Program-made: the position numbers and the translations under genes
From: Palsa-661 sp035535015
GTDB lineage: Bacteria > Actinomycetota > Acidimicrobiia > Acidimicrobiales > UBA8190
DNA length: 64,000 nt
Assembly: GCA_035535015.1 (NCBI GenBank)
Contig: DATLQU010000004.1
Coordinates: 62,001 to 126,000 of the forward strand
Direction: 5' to 3'
Part shown: one piece after another, positions 42,075-50,478 of the stretch
Numbering within the stretch: the stretch's first letter is position 1
Layout of the letters: each line of letters starts with the position of its first letter
The notes under the pieces: model-generated
What the model saw: only the letters and a program-made list of their open reading frames with translations
Database searches by the model: none
What the model was told of the DNA's origin: nothing

Positions 42075-43040
42075 GTGGACGTGGTGCGAACACCCGAGGC
42101 ACGGTTCGCCGACCTCCCCGGCTACCCCTACCCACCGTGCTACGTCGACGTCGGTTCGAAGGAGACGGGCCCGCTGCGGATGCACTACGTCGAGGCCGGC
42201 CCGCCCGACGCCGATCCGGTCCTGCTCCTGCACGGCCAACCGACCTGGTCCTATCTCTACCGCCAGGTCATCGACACCCTGGCCGCCGCCGGTCACTGGG
42301 TGATCGCCCCCGACCTCATCGGCTTCGGCCGCTCCGACAAGCCCACCGACCGGTTGGACTACACCGTGGCCCGGCACATCGACTGGACGCGCCGTCTGGT
42401 GGCCGCCCTCGACCTCGAGCGGACGACGCTCGTGGTCCAGGACTGGGGTGGACCCATCGGACTAGCCGTCCTGGCCGCCGAGCCCGGCCGCTTCGCCCGT
42501 GTCGTCGCCTCCAACACCATCCTCCACACCTCGGAACCGCAACTCGACGGCCGCCTCGGTTGGGCCAACCACGGGACCCGGGGCGACCGGGTGGTGCTTC
42601 AGGAAGCCCTCGTCGACTACGTCTCGTTCACCCAGCGCGCCCTCTCACTGCGGGCCAGCGACTTCGTGGCCTTCGCCACATCAAGAGACGTCGAGCGTCC
42701 GGTGCTCGACGCCTACGACGCCCCGTTTCCCGACGCCGGCTACCAGGCCGGCCTGCGCCAGTTCCCGTCGCTCATCCCGCTCACCCGCAACGACCCCGGC
42801 GCCGCCGTCAACCGGGCCACCTGGACGGCCCTGGGCCAATTCCCGCGTCCCTTCCTCACCGCCTTCTCCGACGGCGACGAGGCCAGCGCCGGCTGGGCCG
42901 AGATCTTCCAGGAGCGCGTGCCCGGAGCGCAGGGACAACCCCACACCACGGTGGTCGGCGCCGGCCACTTCGTCCAGGAGGACAAGGGCACCGAGCTGGG
43001 CGAGATCGTGGCCCGCTTCATCTCCTCGACGGCGTCGTAG
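42075..43040 (+). CDS. Haloalkane dehalogenase (DhlA/DmbA-like alpha/beta hydrolase)
   Basis: A 321-residue alpha/beta-hydrolase that hydrolyses carbon-halogen bonds by an Asp nucleophile. Asp123 is in VVQDWGGPIG, with Trp124 as a halide-stabilising residue; the oxyanion segment is LLHGQPTWSYLYR (51-63), and the catalytic His is in VVGAGHFVQED near residue 298. The N-terminus MDVVRTPEARFADLPGYPY closely follows that of Xanthobacter DhlA, which fixes the GTG start at 42075. The second acid and second halide-binding Trp lie in the cap and are not certain here. A terminator-like hairpin follows the stop. Epoxide hydrolase is less likely because of the DWGG context. Confidence 0.85.
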   Translation: MDVVRTPEARFADLPGYPYPPCYVDVGSKETGPLRMHYVEAGPPDADPVLLLHGQPTWSYLYRQVIDTLAAAGHWVIAPDLIGFGRSDKPTDRLDYTVARHIDWTRRLVAALDLERTTLVVQDWGGPIGLAVLAAEPGRFARVVASNTILHTSEPQLDGRLGWANHGTRGDRVVLQEALVDYVSFTQRALSLRASDFVAFATSRDVERPVLDAYDAPFPDAGYQAGLRQFPSLIPLTRNDPGAAVNRATWTALGQFPRPFLTAFSDGDEASAGWAEIFQERVPGAQGQPHTTVVGAGHFVQEDKGTELGEIVARFISSTAS

Positions 43041-43051
43041 GCTTTTCACCG

Positions 43052-43070
43052 GACCCGCTGTGGGTCTTTT
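43052..43070 (+). terminator. Rho-independent terminator-like hairpin
   Basis: GACCC-GCTGT-GGGTC followed directly by TTTT, 12 bases after the dehalogenase stop and 22 bases before the next gene. The stem is short (5 bp) but the T-run is rare in this GC-rich DNA. Confidence 0.5.
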
Positions 43071-43091
43071 CTCCAGGAAAGGGGGAGGACC

Positions 43092-43514
43092 GTGGACTGG
43101 CAGGCCTGGGCTCGGAAGATGCAAGAGACGGACGGCGCCGACGGCTTCGAAGCCCTCTTCGCCAAAGGTGGCCTCTTCAGCGACCCGGTCACCGCGTGGA
43201 CGACGGACGTCCGCAAAGTGGCGAACGACACCGACAGCATCTTCCCGGACTGGCACCAACGGATCGACGTCATCCGCGGGGGAGACGACTGGGCCGTCTT
43301 CGAGTGGACGGGCACCGCCACCTTCCACCCCGAAGGTCCCGACGGTCCCGGCATCCCCGTCAAGATGGAGGGCGCCACCGTCATCGAGGTCGACGACGAG
43401 GGCCGCGTCACCCGCTGGCGCGACTATCTCGACACCAACGAACCCACCCAGCAGATCCAGCGCGGCATGGCTGCCGCCGGTCTCGACCCGGCAGCGGCGC
43501 CGACACCGGGGTGA
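43092..43514 (+). CDS. NTF2-like/SnoaL-family protein
   Basis: A 140-residue protein with the cone-shaped NTF2-like fold as judged from its order: an N-terminal helix (WARKMQETDGADGFEALFA), a strand with GGLFSDP, then TDSIFPDWHQRIDVIRGGDDWAVFEWTGTATF and a final VIEVDDEGRVTRWRDYLDT. This is the SnoaL/limonene-epoxide-hydrolase-like pattern. A catalytic Asp/His pair may be present but cannot be assigned. The GTG start at 43092 has the site AGGGGGAGG. It follows the dehalogenase gene and may work on a related small molecule. Confidence 0.7.
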   Translation: MDWQAWARKMQETDGADGFEALFAKGGLFSDPVTAWTTDVRKVANDTDSIFPDWHQRIDVIRGGDDWAVFEWTGTATFHPEGPDGPGIPVKMEGATVIEVDDEGRVTRWRDYLDTNEPTQQIQRGMAAAGLDPAAAPTPG

Positions 43515-43524
43515 AACCCGGACG

Positions 43525-44574
43525 TCAGGAGCCCGCCGACAGCCCCGCCGTCGCCGACAGGCCGTGATAGGGACTGCCGGCCTCCTGCCACTGCTCGTAG
43601 AAGGCGAAGAAGGTCGCACCGAAGGGGTCGTCGCCCAGCAGGGGCATGGCCGCCCGGCGGATGGTGAAGTCGTAGGGAGCCAATTCGGTAGCCGTGGCGA
43701 AATGCCGTCGGGCCGTTTCCTCGTCGTCCTGGCGCAGGGCCTGGGCGGCCACCCGGAAGTGCAGGCGGGCCAGGACTTCGTCTTCGGTCAGATCGGCCAC
43801 GGCCCGGCGGGCGTCCTCACCCGACAGCGGTTCCTGCCCGTCGTTGACCCAACGCCGGACGGCGTCGAGATGGGGTCCGGACTCGACACCGGTGAACTCC
43901 TTGAAGAGATCCGACCCGAAGGCCACGCCGTTGGGCCGCACGATCCGGTCGTCCTCGTCGATCCAGACCACGGTGGGCACGTTGCTGATGGCATAGAGCT
44001 CGGTCAACAGGTGATTCTCGTCGACCAGCACCGGATAGCTGATGCCCTCGACCCACGGGCGGACGTCCTCCGGCGAATGGTCGATGGCCACGGCGATGAC
44101 GGTGAAGTCCTCGTCGGCCAACTCGTCGTGCAGTTCCTGCCAGCCCGGCAGGTCGTAGCGGCAGCCGCACCAACTGGCGAAGGTCACGAGCAGCTTCTTC
44201 TTGCCGTGGAACTCCCCGAGGCCGTGGCTCGTCCCTTCGAGATCGCGGAGTTGGAAGTCCGGTGCCTCGAGCCCGTCGAGTGCGCGCCGCCGTTCGACGC
44301 CGGCCCGGCCCATGGCCACGATGCCGGCGGCGGCGTCGATCACCACGGGCCGACCGAGCGCGGCGGCCACCCGGGCCACATCGAGCCGCCCGCCGACCAC
44401 GAGGGCGTCGGGATCGGCCACCGGAACACACACGTCACCCCGGCAGAGGCCTCCGGCTTTGAGCTCCCAGCCGAACGCCGTCCGCAGGCCGTCGGCGTCG
44501 ACGAGGACGCGGCCCCCCTCGGTCGAGCCGACCACGGTGTGGACTTCGTCGTCGATGATGGTCAGGTCGGACAT
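43525..44574 (-). CDS. Thioredoxin-like (TlpA/redoxin) protein with unusual CGC site
   Basis: A 349-residue protein. Residues 1-95 form an N-terminal domain with a conserved CRGDVC (44-49). Residues 103-270 are a TlpA/redoxin-type thioredoxin domain with APDFQLRDLEG, the active-site region FASWCGCRYDLPGW (Cys136, Cys138: C-x-C, not C-x-x-C), and the cis-Pro loop ISNVPTVVWIDE. The last 75 residues are helical and TPR-like. There is no signal peptide. It probably handles thiol/disulfide or peroxide chemistry in the cytoplasm. The ATG lies within the end of the upstream MGMT-like gene (13-bp overlap). Confidence 0.75.
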   Translation of the reverse strand: MSDLTIIDDEVHTVVGSTEGGRVLVDADGLRTAFGWELKAGGLCRGDVCVPVADPDALVVGGRLDVARVAAALGRPVVIDAAAGIVAMGRAGVERRRALDGLEAPDFQLRDLEGTSHGLGEFHGKKKLLVTFASWCGCRYDLPGWQELHDELADEDFTVIAVAIDHSPEDVRPWVEGISYPVLVDENHLLTELYAISNVPTVVWIDEDDRIVRPNGVAFGSDLFKEFTGVESGPHLDAVRRWVNDGQEPLSGEDARRAVADLTEDEVLARLHFRVAAQALRQDDEETARRHFATATELAPYDFTIRRAAMPLLGDDPFGATFFAFYEQWQEAGSPYHGLSATAGLSAGS

Positions 44575-44936
44575 CGTCGCTCCCCGGGTCCGCCGGTCCG
44601 CGAAGAAAGACGGACGGGCGCCGACCGATGGTACGTCAGCCTGGCGGCGCCCATATTCACGCGTCGGCCGTCGCGAGCCAGGGGAGTCCGCTCGGCGCGC
44701 AGGAAGGCCAGCTGCTGCGTGGCCAGATGCCGGGCACACGACCCGTCGGACATGACCACCCGTTGCCACGGCACCTCGTCGCCCCACCGGGCGAGAACGT
44801 GGCCCACGAAACGCGCCGAGCCCAGACCGGCGCAGTCGGCGACATCGCCGTAGCTCATCACGGCCCCGGTGGGGATCATCTCCACCACCTCGAGCACCGC
44901 CTTGGCCTTCTCCGACGGTTCGTCCCTGCCCGGCAC
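44562..44936 (-). CDS. MGMT/alkyltransferase-like (ATL) DNA-binding protein
   Basis: A 124-residue protein of the O6-methylguanine-DNA methyltransferase DNA-binding family. The winged-helix part is MIPTGAVMSYGDVADCAGL, with an Arg-finger-type region GSARFVGHVLARW. In place of the methyl-accepting PCHRV it has PWQRVV, the Trp variant typical of alkyltransferase-like proteins, which mark O6-alkylguanine for nucleotide excision repair and do not transfer the alkyl group. It starts with GTG 2 bp after the stop of the gene upstream and overlaps the next gene, so the three form an operon. Confidence 0.85.
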   Translation of the reverse strand: MPGRDEPSEKAKAVLEVVEMIPTGAVMSYGDVADCAGLGSARFVGHVLARWGDEVPWQRVVMSDGSCARHLATQQLAFLRAERTPLARDGRRVNMGAARLTYHRSAPVRLSSRTGGPGERRCPT

Positions 44937-44938
44937 CC

Positions 44939-45664
44939 TCAGTACAGCGGCGACCAGGCGCTCGTCCGCAGCAGCTTGCTCTCCCAGCGGTCGCGGTAGG
45001 AGAGCGCGTCGTGCATGAACTGCCCCGGCTGACGCATCTCGTCGGGCACCTCATGGGTGAGCAGGTGCAACAACATGTCGTGATTCACGATCTTCTGCAT
45101 CAAGATGGCTTCCTTGCGGCGTCCTGAACCGAAGGCCGTCTGGAACACCACCTGGATGTCGAGCAGCGTGCCGTCACGCGCCTTCATGGGCCGGTAGTAG
45201 CCCTTCTCCCAGAAGTCGACGTAGTCGTCCACCGCCGCGTGGGGCCAGCCGGTGTCCTCCATGTAGATGGACAGTTCGTGGCCGGCGCCGTCGGTGGGCA
45301 CGGTGGCCAGGTCGATGTCCCCCATGGGGGACCACGGCACCGGGAGCAGCATCTTGGCCGTCACGCCGTGGCGGAGCTCGTCGAGCTGCCGGCCCCACCG
45401 GCTCAGATCGCCCCGCTGCAGGCGATGGGCCAACGCCTCCCAGGCCGCTCCGTCACGGATGGCCGTGATGGTGACCATCTGATACGCCGGACCGCTCCCG
45501 TGGGCATGGTGGAGGTACCACAGCAGTCGGGCATCGTCCCCCTCGGCCAGGGTGGGCATCCAGCCGTCGCGGTACGCCTCTTCGAACTCGTCCTCCTTGG
45601 CCCCTCTGACCTCGTGCACCTCATGCAGGAAAAGCAACCGGGTCCCCTCCCGTTCGCGCCGCAC
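44939..45664 (-). CDS. Hypothetical protein, possible dimeric alpha-beta barrel
   Basis: A 241-residue soluble protein without a family I can name. It has two similar-looking halves: LLFLHEVHEVRGAKEDEFEEAYRDGWMP ... YQMVTITAIRDGAAWEALAHRLQ, and HELSIYMEDTGWPHAAVDDYVDFWEKGYYRP ... VVFQTAFGSGRRKEAILMQKIVNHDMLL. Strand-helix-strand order with terminal acidic helices resembles ferredoxin-like dimeric barrels (NIPSNAP/EthD type). It starts with GTG at 45664 and heads an operon with the MGMT-like and thioredoxin-like genes. Confidence 0.5.
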   Translation of the reverse strand: MRREREGTRLLFLHEVHEVRGAKEDEFEEAYRDGWMPTLAEGDDARLLWYLHHAHGSGPAYQMVTITAIRDGAAWEALAHRLQRGDLSRWGRQLDELRHGVTAKMLLPVPWSPMGDIDLATVPTDGAGHELSIYMEDTGWPHAAVDDYVDFWEKGYYRPMKARDGTLLDIQVVFQTAFGSGRRKEAILMQKIVNHDMLLHLLTHEVPDEMRQPGQFMHDALSYRDRWESKLLRTSAWSPLY

Positions 45665-45743
45665 GACACAGTCACGGCGCCGGCCCGTCCGCAGACCCGG
45701 ACACCTTACCCAGCCAGGTCCGCATGCCGTTTAGGGTTGGCCC

Positions 45744-45950
45744 GTGGGCGTCCTCCTGACGGCGTTGGGCCGGCGTCGGTGGCTGACGGCGGCGGGCTTC
45801 GCCGCCATTCTCGTCTCGCTGCTGCTGCCGCCGGATTCGACGGCCCGTCTGGTCGTGGCCTGTCTGGGTCTCGGCGGCATGCTCGTCCAGATCCCCCTGG
45901 CTCTGCGCGACGAGCGACGGAAGCGTCGGACAGCTCAGGAGCCCGACTGA
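45744..45950 (+). CDS. Small two-helix membrane protein
   Basis: A 68-residue hydrophobic protein with two predicted membrane helices (about 13-28 and 36-52), a short loop with PPDST, and a basic C-terminal tail RDERRKRRT. The GTG start at 45744 lacks a strong binding site. No family is recognised. It precedes the thioesterase gene by 61 bp. Confidence 0.45.
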   Translation: MGVLLTALGRRRWLTAAGFAAILVSLLLPPDSTARLVVACLGLGGMLVQIPLALRDERRKRRTAQEPD

Positions 45951-46011
45951 CACGACCGTGGGAGCGGTCGATCGTCTCGGACGCGGTCGGGCCGGCCCCT
46001 ACGCTCGGGGC

Positions 46012-46425
46012 ATGGCCCTCATGACCATTCCCGAATTGCAGGAGTTCCTCGTGAACGCCTTCCCCGATTCTCCGTCGACGTTGATCGTGGAGGACGCCGG
46101 TGAATGGGGCGCCCGGCTCCGGCTCCCGGTGACGAAAGCGCACGGACGACCCGGCGGTACCGTCTCCGGGCCGGCGCTCATGGGTCTGGCCGACGGCGCC
46201 GCCTGGTTGTCGATCCTGACCCAGATCGGGCCCGTGGCCTTGGCCGTGACCACGAGCCTGCACATCGACTTCCTGCGCAAGCCTCCGCTGGCCGACGTCC
46301 TGGCCCACGGTCAGATCCTGAAGCTCGGGAAGTCGTTGGCCGTCGTGGACGTCTCCCTACGGGCCGACGGTACCGACGAGCTGGTGGCCAAGGCGCAGGT
46401 GACCTATTCCATCCCGCCGCGCTAA
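46012..46425 (+). CDS. PaaI-type thioesterase (hotdog fold)
   Basis: A 137-residue hotdog-fold acyl-CoA thioesterase. Seen: HGRPGGTVSGPALMGLADGAAW (in place of the usual HGG-x-x-x-x-x-D), with Asp in LADGAAW near the central helix, and the strand pair VTTSLHIDFLRKPPLADVLAHGQIL ... VVDVSLRADGTDELVAKAQVTY. The length is normal for a single hotdog domain, which works as a dimer or tetramer. The ATG at 46012 is the first Met in frame. The substrate may be aromatic or short-chain acyl-CoA; this is family-level inference. Confidence 0.8.
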   Translation: MALMTIPELQEFLVNAFPDSPSTLIVEDAGEWGARLRLPVTKAHGRPGGTVSGPALMGLADGAAWLSILTQIGPVALAVTTSLHIDFLRKPPLADVLAHGQILKLGKSLAVVDVSLRADGTDELVAKAQVTYSIPPR

Positions 46426-46466
46426 GCGGAGGCGCGTTGGCCCGCCGCTGTCGCCGGCGCCGGCAT

Positions 46467-46495
46467 CGCCGGCGTCTTCATGGGCGACGCCGGCG
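46467..46495. terminator. Strong GC hairpin after the thioesterase gene
   Basis: CGCCGGCGTC and GACGCCGGCG form a perfect 10-bp stem around a 9-base loop, 42 bases after the thioesterase stop. There is no T-run, so termination is likely but not certain. Confidence 0.45.
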
Positions 46496-46584
46496 CCCGG
46501 CGGCGGTCGGGGCGAAATTCGACCGCCGCCGGGCTGGCGTCTGGGCCCGACGACCGAGGGGGCGGGGGAGCCCACTGTCGCTGG

Positions 46585-46608
46585 CCCCAGGGGATGTCCC
46601 CTGTGGGG
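46585..46608 (+). other. Hairpin in the leader of the lytic transglycosylase gene
   Basis: CAGGGG-ATGT-CCCCTG forms a perfect 6-bp stem extended by CCC/GGG with one bulge. It would sit within a long 5' leader RNA. Confidence 0.4.
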
Positions 46609-46894
46609 GTATGACCGATAACCGGCACGGACAACGAGAATGGCCCCGAAGTCCTTCCCGTTTTCGCCGTCGGTGACGCCTTCGGTCCTGGGGGAGAGGA
46701 GAGGGGCTCCCGCGGCCCGGGTGTCGGTTCGGGTGAATCGGTCATAGCTCCAAGAATGCGCCCGGATCCTGTGTGAGCACCAAGAGCATCCTGTGCCTTT
46801 GGTGTGAGATTCCGGACGCGAGGCGAGCCCTCGGCCATCGTGCTCAGGCCCCGGTCCTTGCCGGGAGCGCCGGCGCCCGACAGGCTGGCGCGTC

Positions 46895-47530
46895 GTGACC
46901 AGGGCCCGGCGACGACAGCAACTGCGGGCCCGCCGGACCGGTGTGGTCATGACATTGGTCCTGCTCGTGAGCACCACCCTGGTCGCCGCCAGTGCCGCCG
47001 GCCACCGGTCGCCGTCATCGGCGGCGCCGTTGTGCGCCGGGGCCCGTTCGGCGTCGACTTCGTCGGCGAGCGACGGCGCCGGGGTCACCGTGGCGGTGGG
47101 GGCGCTGCCCGCCAAACTCGTGGCCCAGCCGGACCGGCTCCAGTTGCTCCCGGTGTTCCGTCGGTGGGCGTCGATCTGCGCCGTCCCGGCGGCACTGATC
47201 GAAGCGACCTGTTGGTGGGAGTCGGGGTGGCAGAACGTGGTCTCGGTGACCGGGGCGGTCGGTGTCTGCCAGATCGAACCGGGTGCGGCGCAGACGGTGC
47301 GCGGGATCCTCGGTGATCCGAGACTCGATCCGCACCTGCCGTCGGACAACATCGAGATGTCCGCCGCCTATCTCCGATGGCTCCTCGATCAGACCGGGGG
47401 CCGACGCGACCTGGCCCTGGCCGGTTACTACCAGGGCCCCACCTCGGTCCGCCAACACGGCATCCTGGCTGTCAGCCGACCGTACGTGACGGGTATCGAC
47501 GCGCTGCTCCACGACTACGCCTGGTCCTGA
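46895..47530 (+). CDS. Secreted lytic transglycosylase-like protein
   Basis: A 211-residue protein with an Arg-rich N-terminus and signal helix (VVMTLVLLVSTTLVAASA, about 17-34), so it is exported. The domain from about 75 is lysozyme-like/SLT: EATCWWESGWQNVVSVTGAVG places the catalytic Glu in E-x-x-W-x-x-S, followed by GVCQIEPGAAQTV and LALAGYYQGPTSV (the family's A-x-YNAG-type motif, here YYQG). It would cleave peptidoglycan glycan strands. The start is GTG at 46895, with a long upstream region. The next gene follows after 1 bp. Confidence 0.8.
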   Translation: MTRARRRQQLRARRTGVVMTLVLLVSTTLVAASAAGHRSPSSAAPLCAGARSASTSSASDGAGVTVAVGALPAKLVAQPDRLQLLPVFRRWASICAVPAALIEATCWWESGWQNVVSVTGAVGVCQIEPGAAQTVRGILGDPRLDPHLPSDNIEMSAAYLRWLLDQTGGRRDLALAGYYQGPTSVRQHGILAVSRPYVTGIDALLHDYAWS

Positions 47531-47531
47531 G

Positions 47532-48731
47532 ATGCCCCGGGTCGATGTCGAGTTCGTCGTCGTGGGGGCGGGCGTGCTCGGATTGAGCGCGGCCCACGCG
47601 CTCGCCCGACGCGGGCACCAGGTCGTCGTCTACGAGAAGCAGACCGTGGGCCACGCCACGGCCGGCTCCAAGGGATCGGCCCGGATCTTCCGGCTCGGAT
47701 ACGACGAGCCCGCCTATGTCCGGCTGGCCATGACGGCGCTCACCCTCTGGCGTCGCCTCGAGGCCGAGTCGGAGACGGCGCTTCTCACCACCACGGGCCA
47801 GCTCACCTTCGGCGACGACCTCGACGTCCTCCTCGGCGCCCTGACCGAAGCCGCCGCGCCCCATGCATGGATGGCGCAAGACGAGGCGGCGGCCCGCTTC
47901 CCGGCTCTGTCGGCTCCGGGCCCGGCTGTCTTCGAGCCCGAGTCCGGTGTGATCGCCGCCGACCGATGCCTGGCCGCCCTCCGACGGACACCCGGCGTCG
48001 AGGTCCGTGAGCGGACCCGGGTGATCCGTTGCGCCGACGACCGGGGCCGGTTGCGCCTTTCGCTCGAGTCGCCGGCCGGAACCGACGAGGTGCGGGCGGA
48101 GGTGGTCGTCGTCTGTGCCGGGCCGTGGACGGCACCGCTCGTCACGGGCCGCCCCATCGGTCTGCGCCCCCTGCCCACCCTCGAGCAGGTGGCCTATCTC
48201 GCCCCGGCCGGGTCCACAGGGGGTTCGGCGCCCGGAGACCTCGAGGGATTCCCCGTCTTCGTCGAGCGCCGACGGCCCTGGTTCTACGGACTGCCCGTCC
48301 GGTCGGCCGGCCTCGTCAAGGTGTCGCTCCACGGCGGCGGTCGCCCCGTGACCCTCGAACACCTCGACCCCGACCCGGTGGACAGCCCCGACCCGCTGGA
48401 CAGCCCCGACCCGGCTCTTCTGGCCGAACTGTCGCGGTCGGCGCGGCGACTGTTGCCGGGACTTCTCCCCGAGCCCGTCCGCACCGAGCGGTGCGTCTAC
48501 GACAACTCCGCCGACGGTGACTTCGTGCTCGACCGGATCGGCGACATCGTCGTCGGGGCTGGGACATCAGGCCACGGCTTCAAGTTCGCCCCCCTGCTCG
48601 GAGAACTGCTGGCCGATCGGGCCACCGGCGCCCATCACCTCGAGTTCGGTCGGCCGGAGGACCTGGCCCCTTTCGCCGCCGGCCGGCTGCACTCGTCGGG
48701 GGAGTCCGGGGGACCGACCGTTCACCGGTAA
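47532..48731 (+). CDS. FAD-dependent oxidoreductase (sarcosine oxidase/DAO-like)
   Basis: A 399-residue flavoprotein of the DAO family. The dinucleotide motif is VVVGAGVLGLSAAHAL (9-24), followed by VYEKQTVGHATAGSKGSARIFRLGY, whose Gly-Ser-(x)-Ala-R-x-x-R pattern is typical of monomeric sarcosine oxidase/N-methyltryptophan oxidase relatives. The C-terminal DNSADGDFVLDRIGDIVVGAGTSGHGFKFAPLLGE is the closing FAD block with the GHGFK motif. The substrate is likely an N-methylated or cyclic amine. It is 1 bp after the transglycosylase gene. An 18-bp repeat encodes DPVDSP DPLDSP DP. Confidence 0.85.
   Translation: MPRVDVEFVVVGAGVLGLSAAHALARRGHQVVVYEKQTVGHATAGSKGSARIFRLGYDEPAYVRLAMTALTLWRRLEAESETALLTTTGQLTFGDDLDVLLGALTEAAAPHAWMAQDEAAARFPALSAPGPAVFEPESGVIAADRCLAALRRTPGVEVRERTRVIRCADDRGRLRLSLESPAGTDEVRAEVVVVCAGPWTAPLVTGRPIGLRPLPTLEQVAYLAPAGSTGGSAPGDLEGFPVFVERRRPWFYGLPVRSAGLVKVSLHGGGRPVTLEHLDPDPVDSPDPLDSPDPALLAELSRSARRLLPGLLPEPVRTERCVYDNSADGDFVLDRIGDIVVGAGTSGHGFKFAPLLGELLADRATGAHHLEFGRPEDLAPFAAGRLHSSGESGGPTVHR
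48368..48412. repeat. 18-bp tandem repeat, 2.5 copies, in coding sequence
   Basis: Units encode a Pro/Asp-rich surface loop in the FAD oxidoreductase gene; the repeats differ at one base. Confidence 0.85.
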
Positions 48732-48795
48732 GATGAGCACGTGCGATGAGAACGCCCGCCTTCCGGTCCTTGTCCCTATTCCTCGGAGGCTCTCT

Positions 48796-50478
48796 GTGCC
48801 CGCGCGTTCTCGTCTTCCCGCCACCCTCGTCGCGACCCGGCTCTCGTTCGACCGCGGCGCGTCCACCATCCTGAAAGACGTCTCGCTCACCGTGGCGCCG
48901 ACCTCCTGCGTCGGCGTGGTCGGACCCAACGGGGTGGGTAAATCCACCCTCCTGCAATTGCTGGCCGGCCTCGAACTCCCCGACGCCGGGTCTGTCCGGC
49001 TCGATCCACCGGCCGCCACCGTCGGCTACCTGACCCAGGAGCACGAGCACCGACCGGGCGAGACCGTCCGCGCCGCGCTCTACCGGCAGACGGGGGTGGC
49101 CGCCGCCGAGGCCGAGCTGGCCGCCGCCGGGGAGGCCCTCGGCGCCGCCGAAGCGGGAGCCGACGACCGCTTCGCGCTGGCCCTCGAACGCTATGAAGGG
49201 TTGTCGGCGGCCGACCTCGACGCCCGTATCGCCGGAACCTTCGACGATCTCGGTCTGCCCGCCGGGCTGGCCGACCGCGACGCCGCCACCTTGTCGGGTG
49301 GCCAGGCGGCGCGTGTCGCCCTGGCCGCCATCGTCCTCTCCCGTTTCGACATCACCCTTCTCGACGAGCCGACCAACGATCTCGACTTCGACGGCCTCCG
49401 TCGTCTCGAAGCCTTCGTGGACGGGCGCCAGGGGGCGATGGTCATCGTCTCGCACGATCGCGCCTTTCTCGACGCCACCGTCACCTCGGTACTCGAGCTG
49501 AGCGAGCACGACGGCACCGGCCGGTTGTTCGGCGGGGGATGGTCGGCCTACCTCGAAGAGCGGGCCACGGCCCGACGACAGGAGGAGCAGTCCTACGCCG
49601 TCAACCAGAGCCAGCGCCGGGAGTTGGCCGACCGGGCCCGCCGGGAGCGCCAGTGGGCCACATCGGCGGTCCGCCGCGAGCGACGCGACCCTCGGGACCA
49701 CGACAAGGCGCAACGCGACTTCCGCATCAACCGGACGGAGAAGCTGGCCTCCCGGGCCCGCCAGACCGAACGGGCCATCGATCGGCTCGACCATCTCGAC
49801 AAACCGTGGGAGGGCTGGGACCTGCGCTTCACCATCGAGCAGGCTCCCCGGGCGGGCGCCGTCGTGGCCCGCTTCGACGGCGCCGTCATCGAACGGGGGG
49901 ACTTCCGCCTGGGCCCGGTCACCTTGGAGATCGGGTGGGCCGAACGGATCGGCTTGGTGGGGCCGAACGGTTCCGGCAAGACCTCGTTCGTGCAGGCGCT
50001 TCTCGGCCGGCTGCCCCTGGCGGCGGGAACGGCCTGGCTCGGGCCGTCGGTGGTCGTGGGGGAGCTCGGTCAGGATCGCCGCCCGGCCACCGGGCCGGCC
50101 GCACCCGACGGTGGCGGGAGCTCGGTCCTCGACGCCGTCATCGAACGCTGCGGGTTGACGGTGCCCGAGGCCCGGTCGTTACTGGCCAAGTTCGGACTCG
50201 GTGCCGAACATCTCCGTCGGCCGCGGGCGCTTCTCTCCCCGGGAGAGCGCACCCGGGCGGAGCTGGCCATGTTCCAGGCCCGTCAGGTCAACTTCCTGGT
50301 CCTGGACGAACCCACCAACCACCTCGACGTCCCCGCCGTCGAACAGATCGAAGAAGCCCTGTCCGGCTTCGACGGCACCGTTCTGCTCGTCTCCCACGAC
50401 CGCCGCCTGCTCGACGCCGTCGATCTCACCCGGCGTATCGACCTCGGTGAACCGGCGGCCACCTGGGCCCGGCGCTAG
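48796..50478 (+). CDS. ABC-F family ATP-binding protein
   Basis: A 560-residue soluble protein with two ABC ATPase domains and no membrane segments. Domain 1: Walker [10 protein letters not shown] (43-51), signature LSGGQ, Walker [15 protein letters not shown] charged linker rich in Arg/Gln (about 255-335, [28 protein letters not shown]) is the P-site interaction motif of ABC-F proteins. Domain 2: GPNGSGKTS, signature LSPGE, and [20 protein letters not shown] proteins act on ribosomes in translation control or antibiotic protection. The GTG at 48796 has the site GGAGG. The stop overlaps the convergent esterase gene by 4 bp. Confidence 0.92.
   Translation: MPARSRLPATLVATRLSFDRGASTILKDVSLTVAPTSCVGVVGPNGVGKSTLLQLLAGLELPDAGSVRLDPPAATVGYLTQEHEHRPGETVRAALYRQTGVAAAEAELAAAGEALGAAEAGADDRFALALERYEGLSAADLDARIAGTFDDLGLPAGLADRDAATLSGGQAARVALAAIVLSRFDITLLDEPTNDLDFDGLRRLEAFVDGRQGAMVIVSHDRAFLDATVTSVLELSEHDGTGRLFGGGWSAYLEERATARRQEEQSYAVNQSQRRELADRARRERQWATSAVRRERRDPRDHDKAQRDFRINRTEKLASRARQTERAIDRLDHLDKPWEGWDLRFTIEQAPRAGAVVARFDGAVIERGDFRLGPVTLEIGWAERIGLVGPNGSGKTSFVQALLGRLPLAAGTAWLGPSVVVGELGQDRRPATGPAAPDGGGSSVLDAVIERCGLTVPEARSLLAKFGLGAEHLRRPRALLSPGERTRAELAMFQARQVNFLVLDEPTNHLDVPAVEQIEEALSGFDGTVLLVSHDRRLLDAVDLTRRIDLGEPAATWARR

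Larger units (their letters stand above)
46426..46894. other. Intergenic region with several RNA-like hairpins
   Basis: This 469-bp region between the thioesterase and lytic transglycosylase genes holds no convincing gene. It contains the hairpins at 46467-46495 and 46585-46608. It also holds GCGGGGGAGCCCAC (from 46562) paired in part with GTGGGGG, and the block GGGTGAATCGG near 46729. Both blocks recall pieces of c-di-AMP (ydaO) riboswitches, which often precede cell-wall hydrolase genes in actinobacteria, but the conserved 3' part (CCGACAGCTAACCTCG-like) is not seen. Confidence 0.35.
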
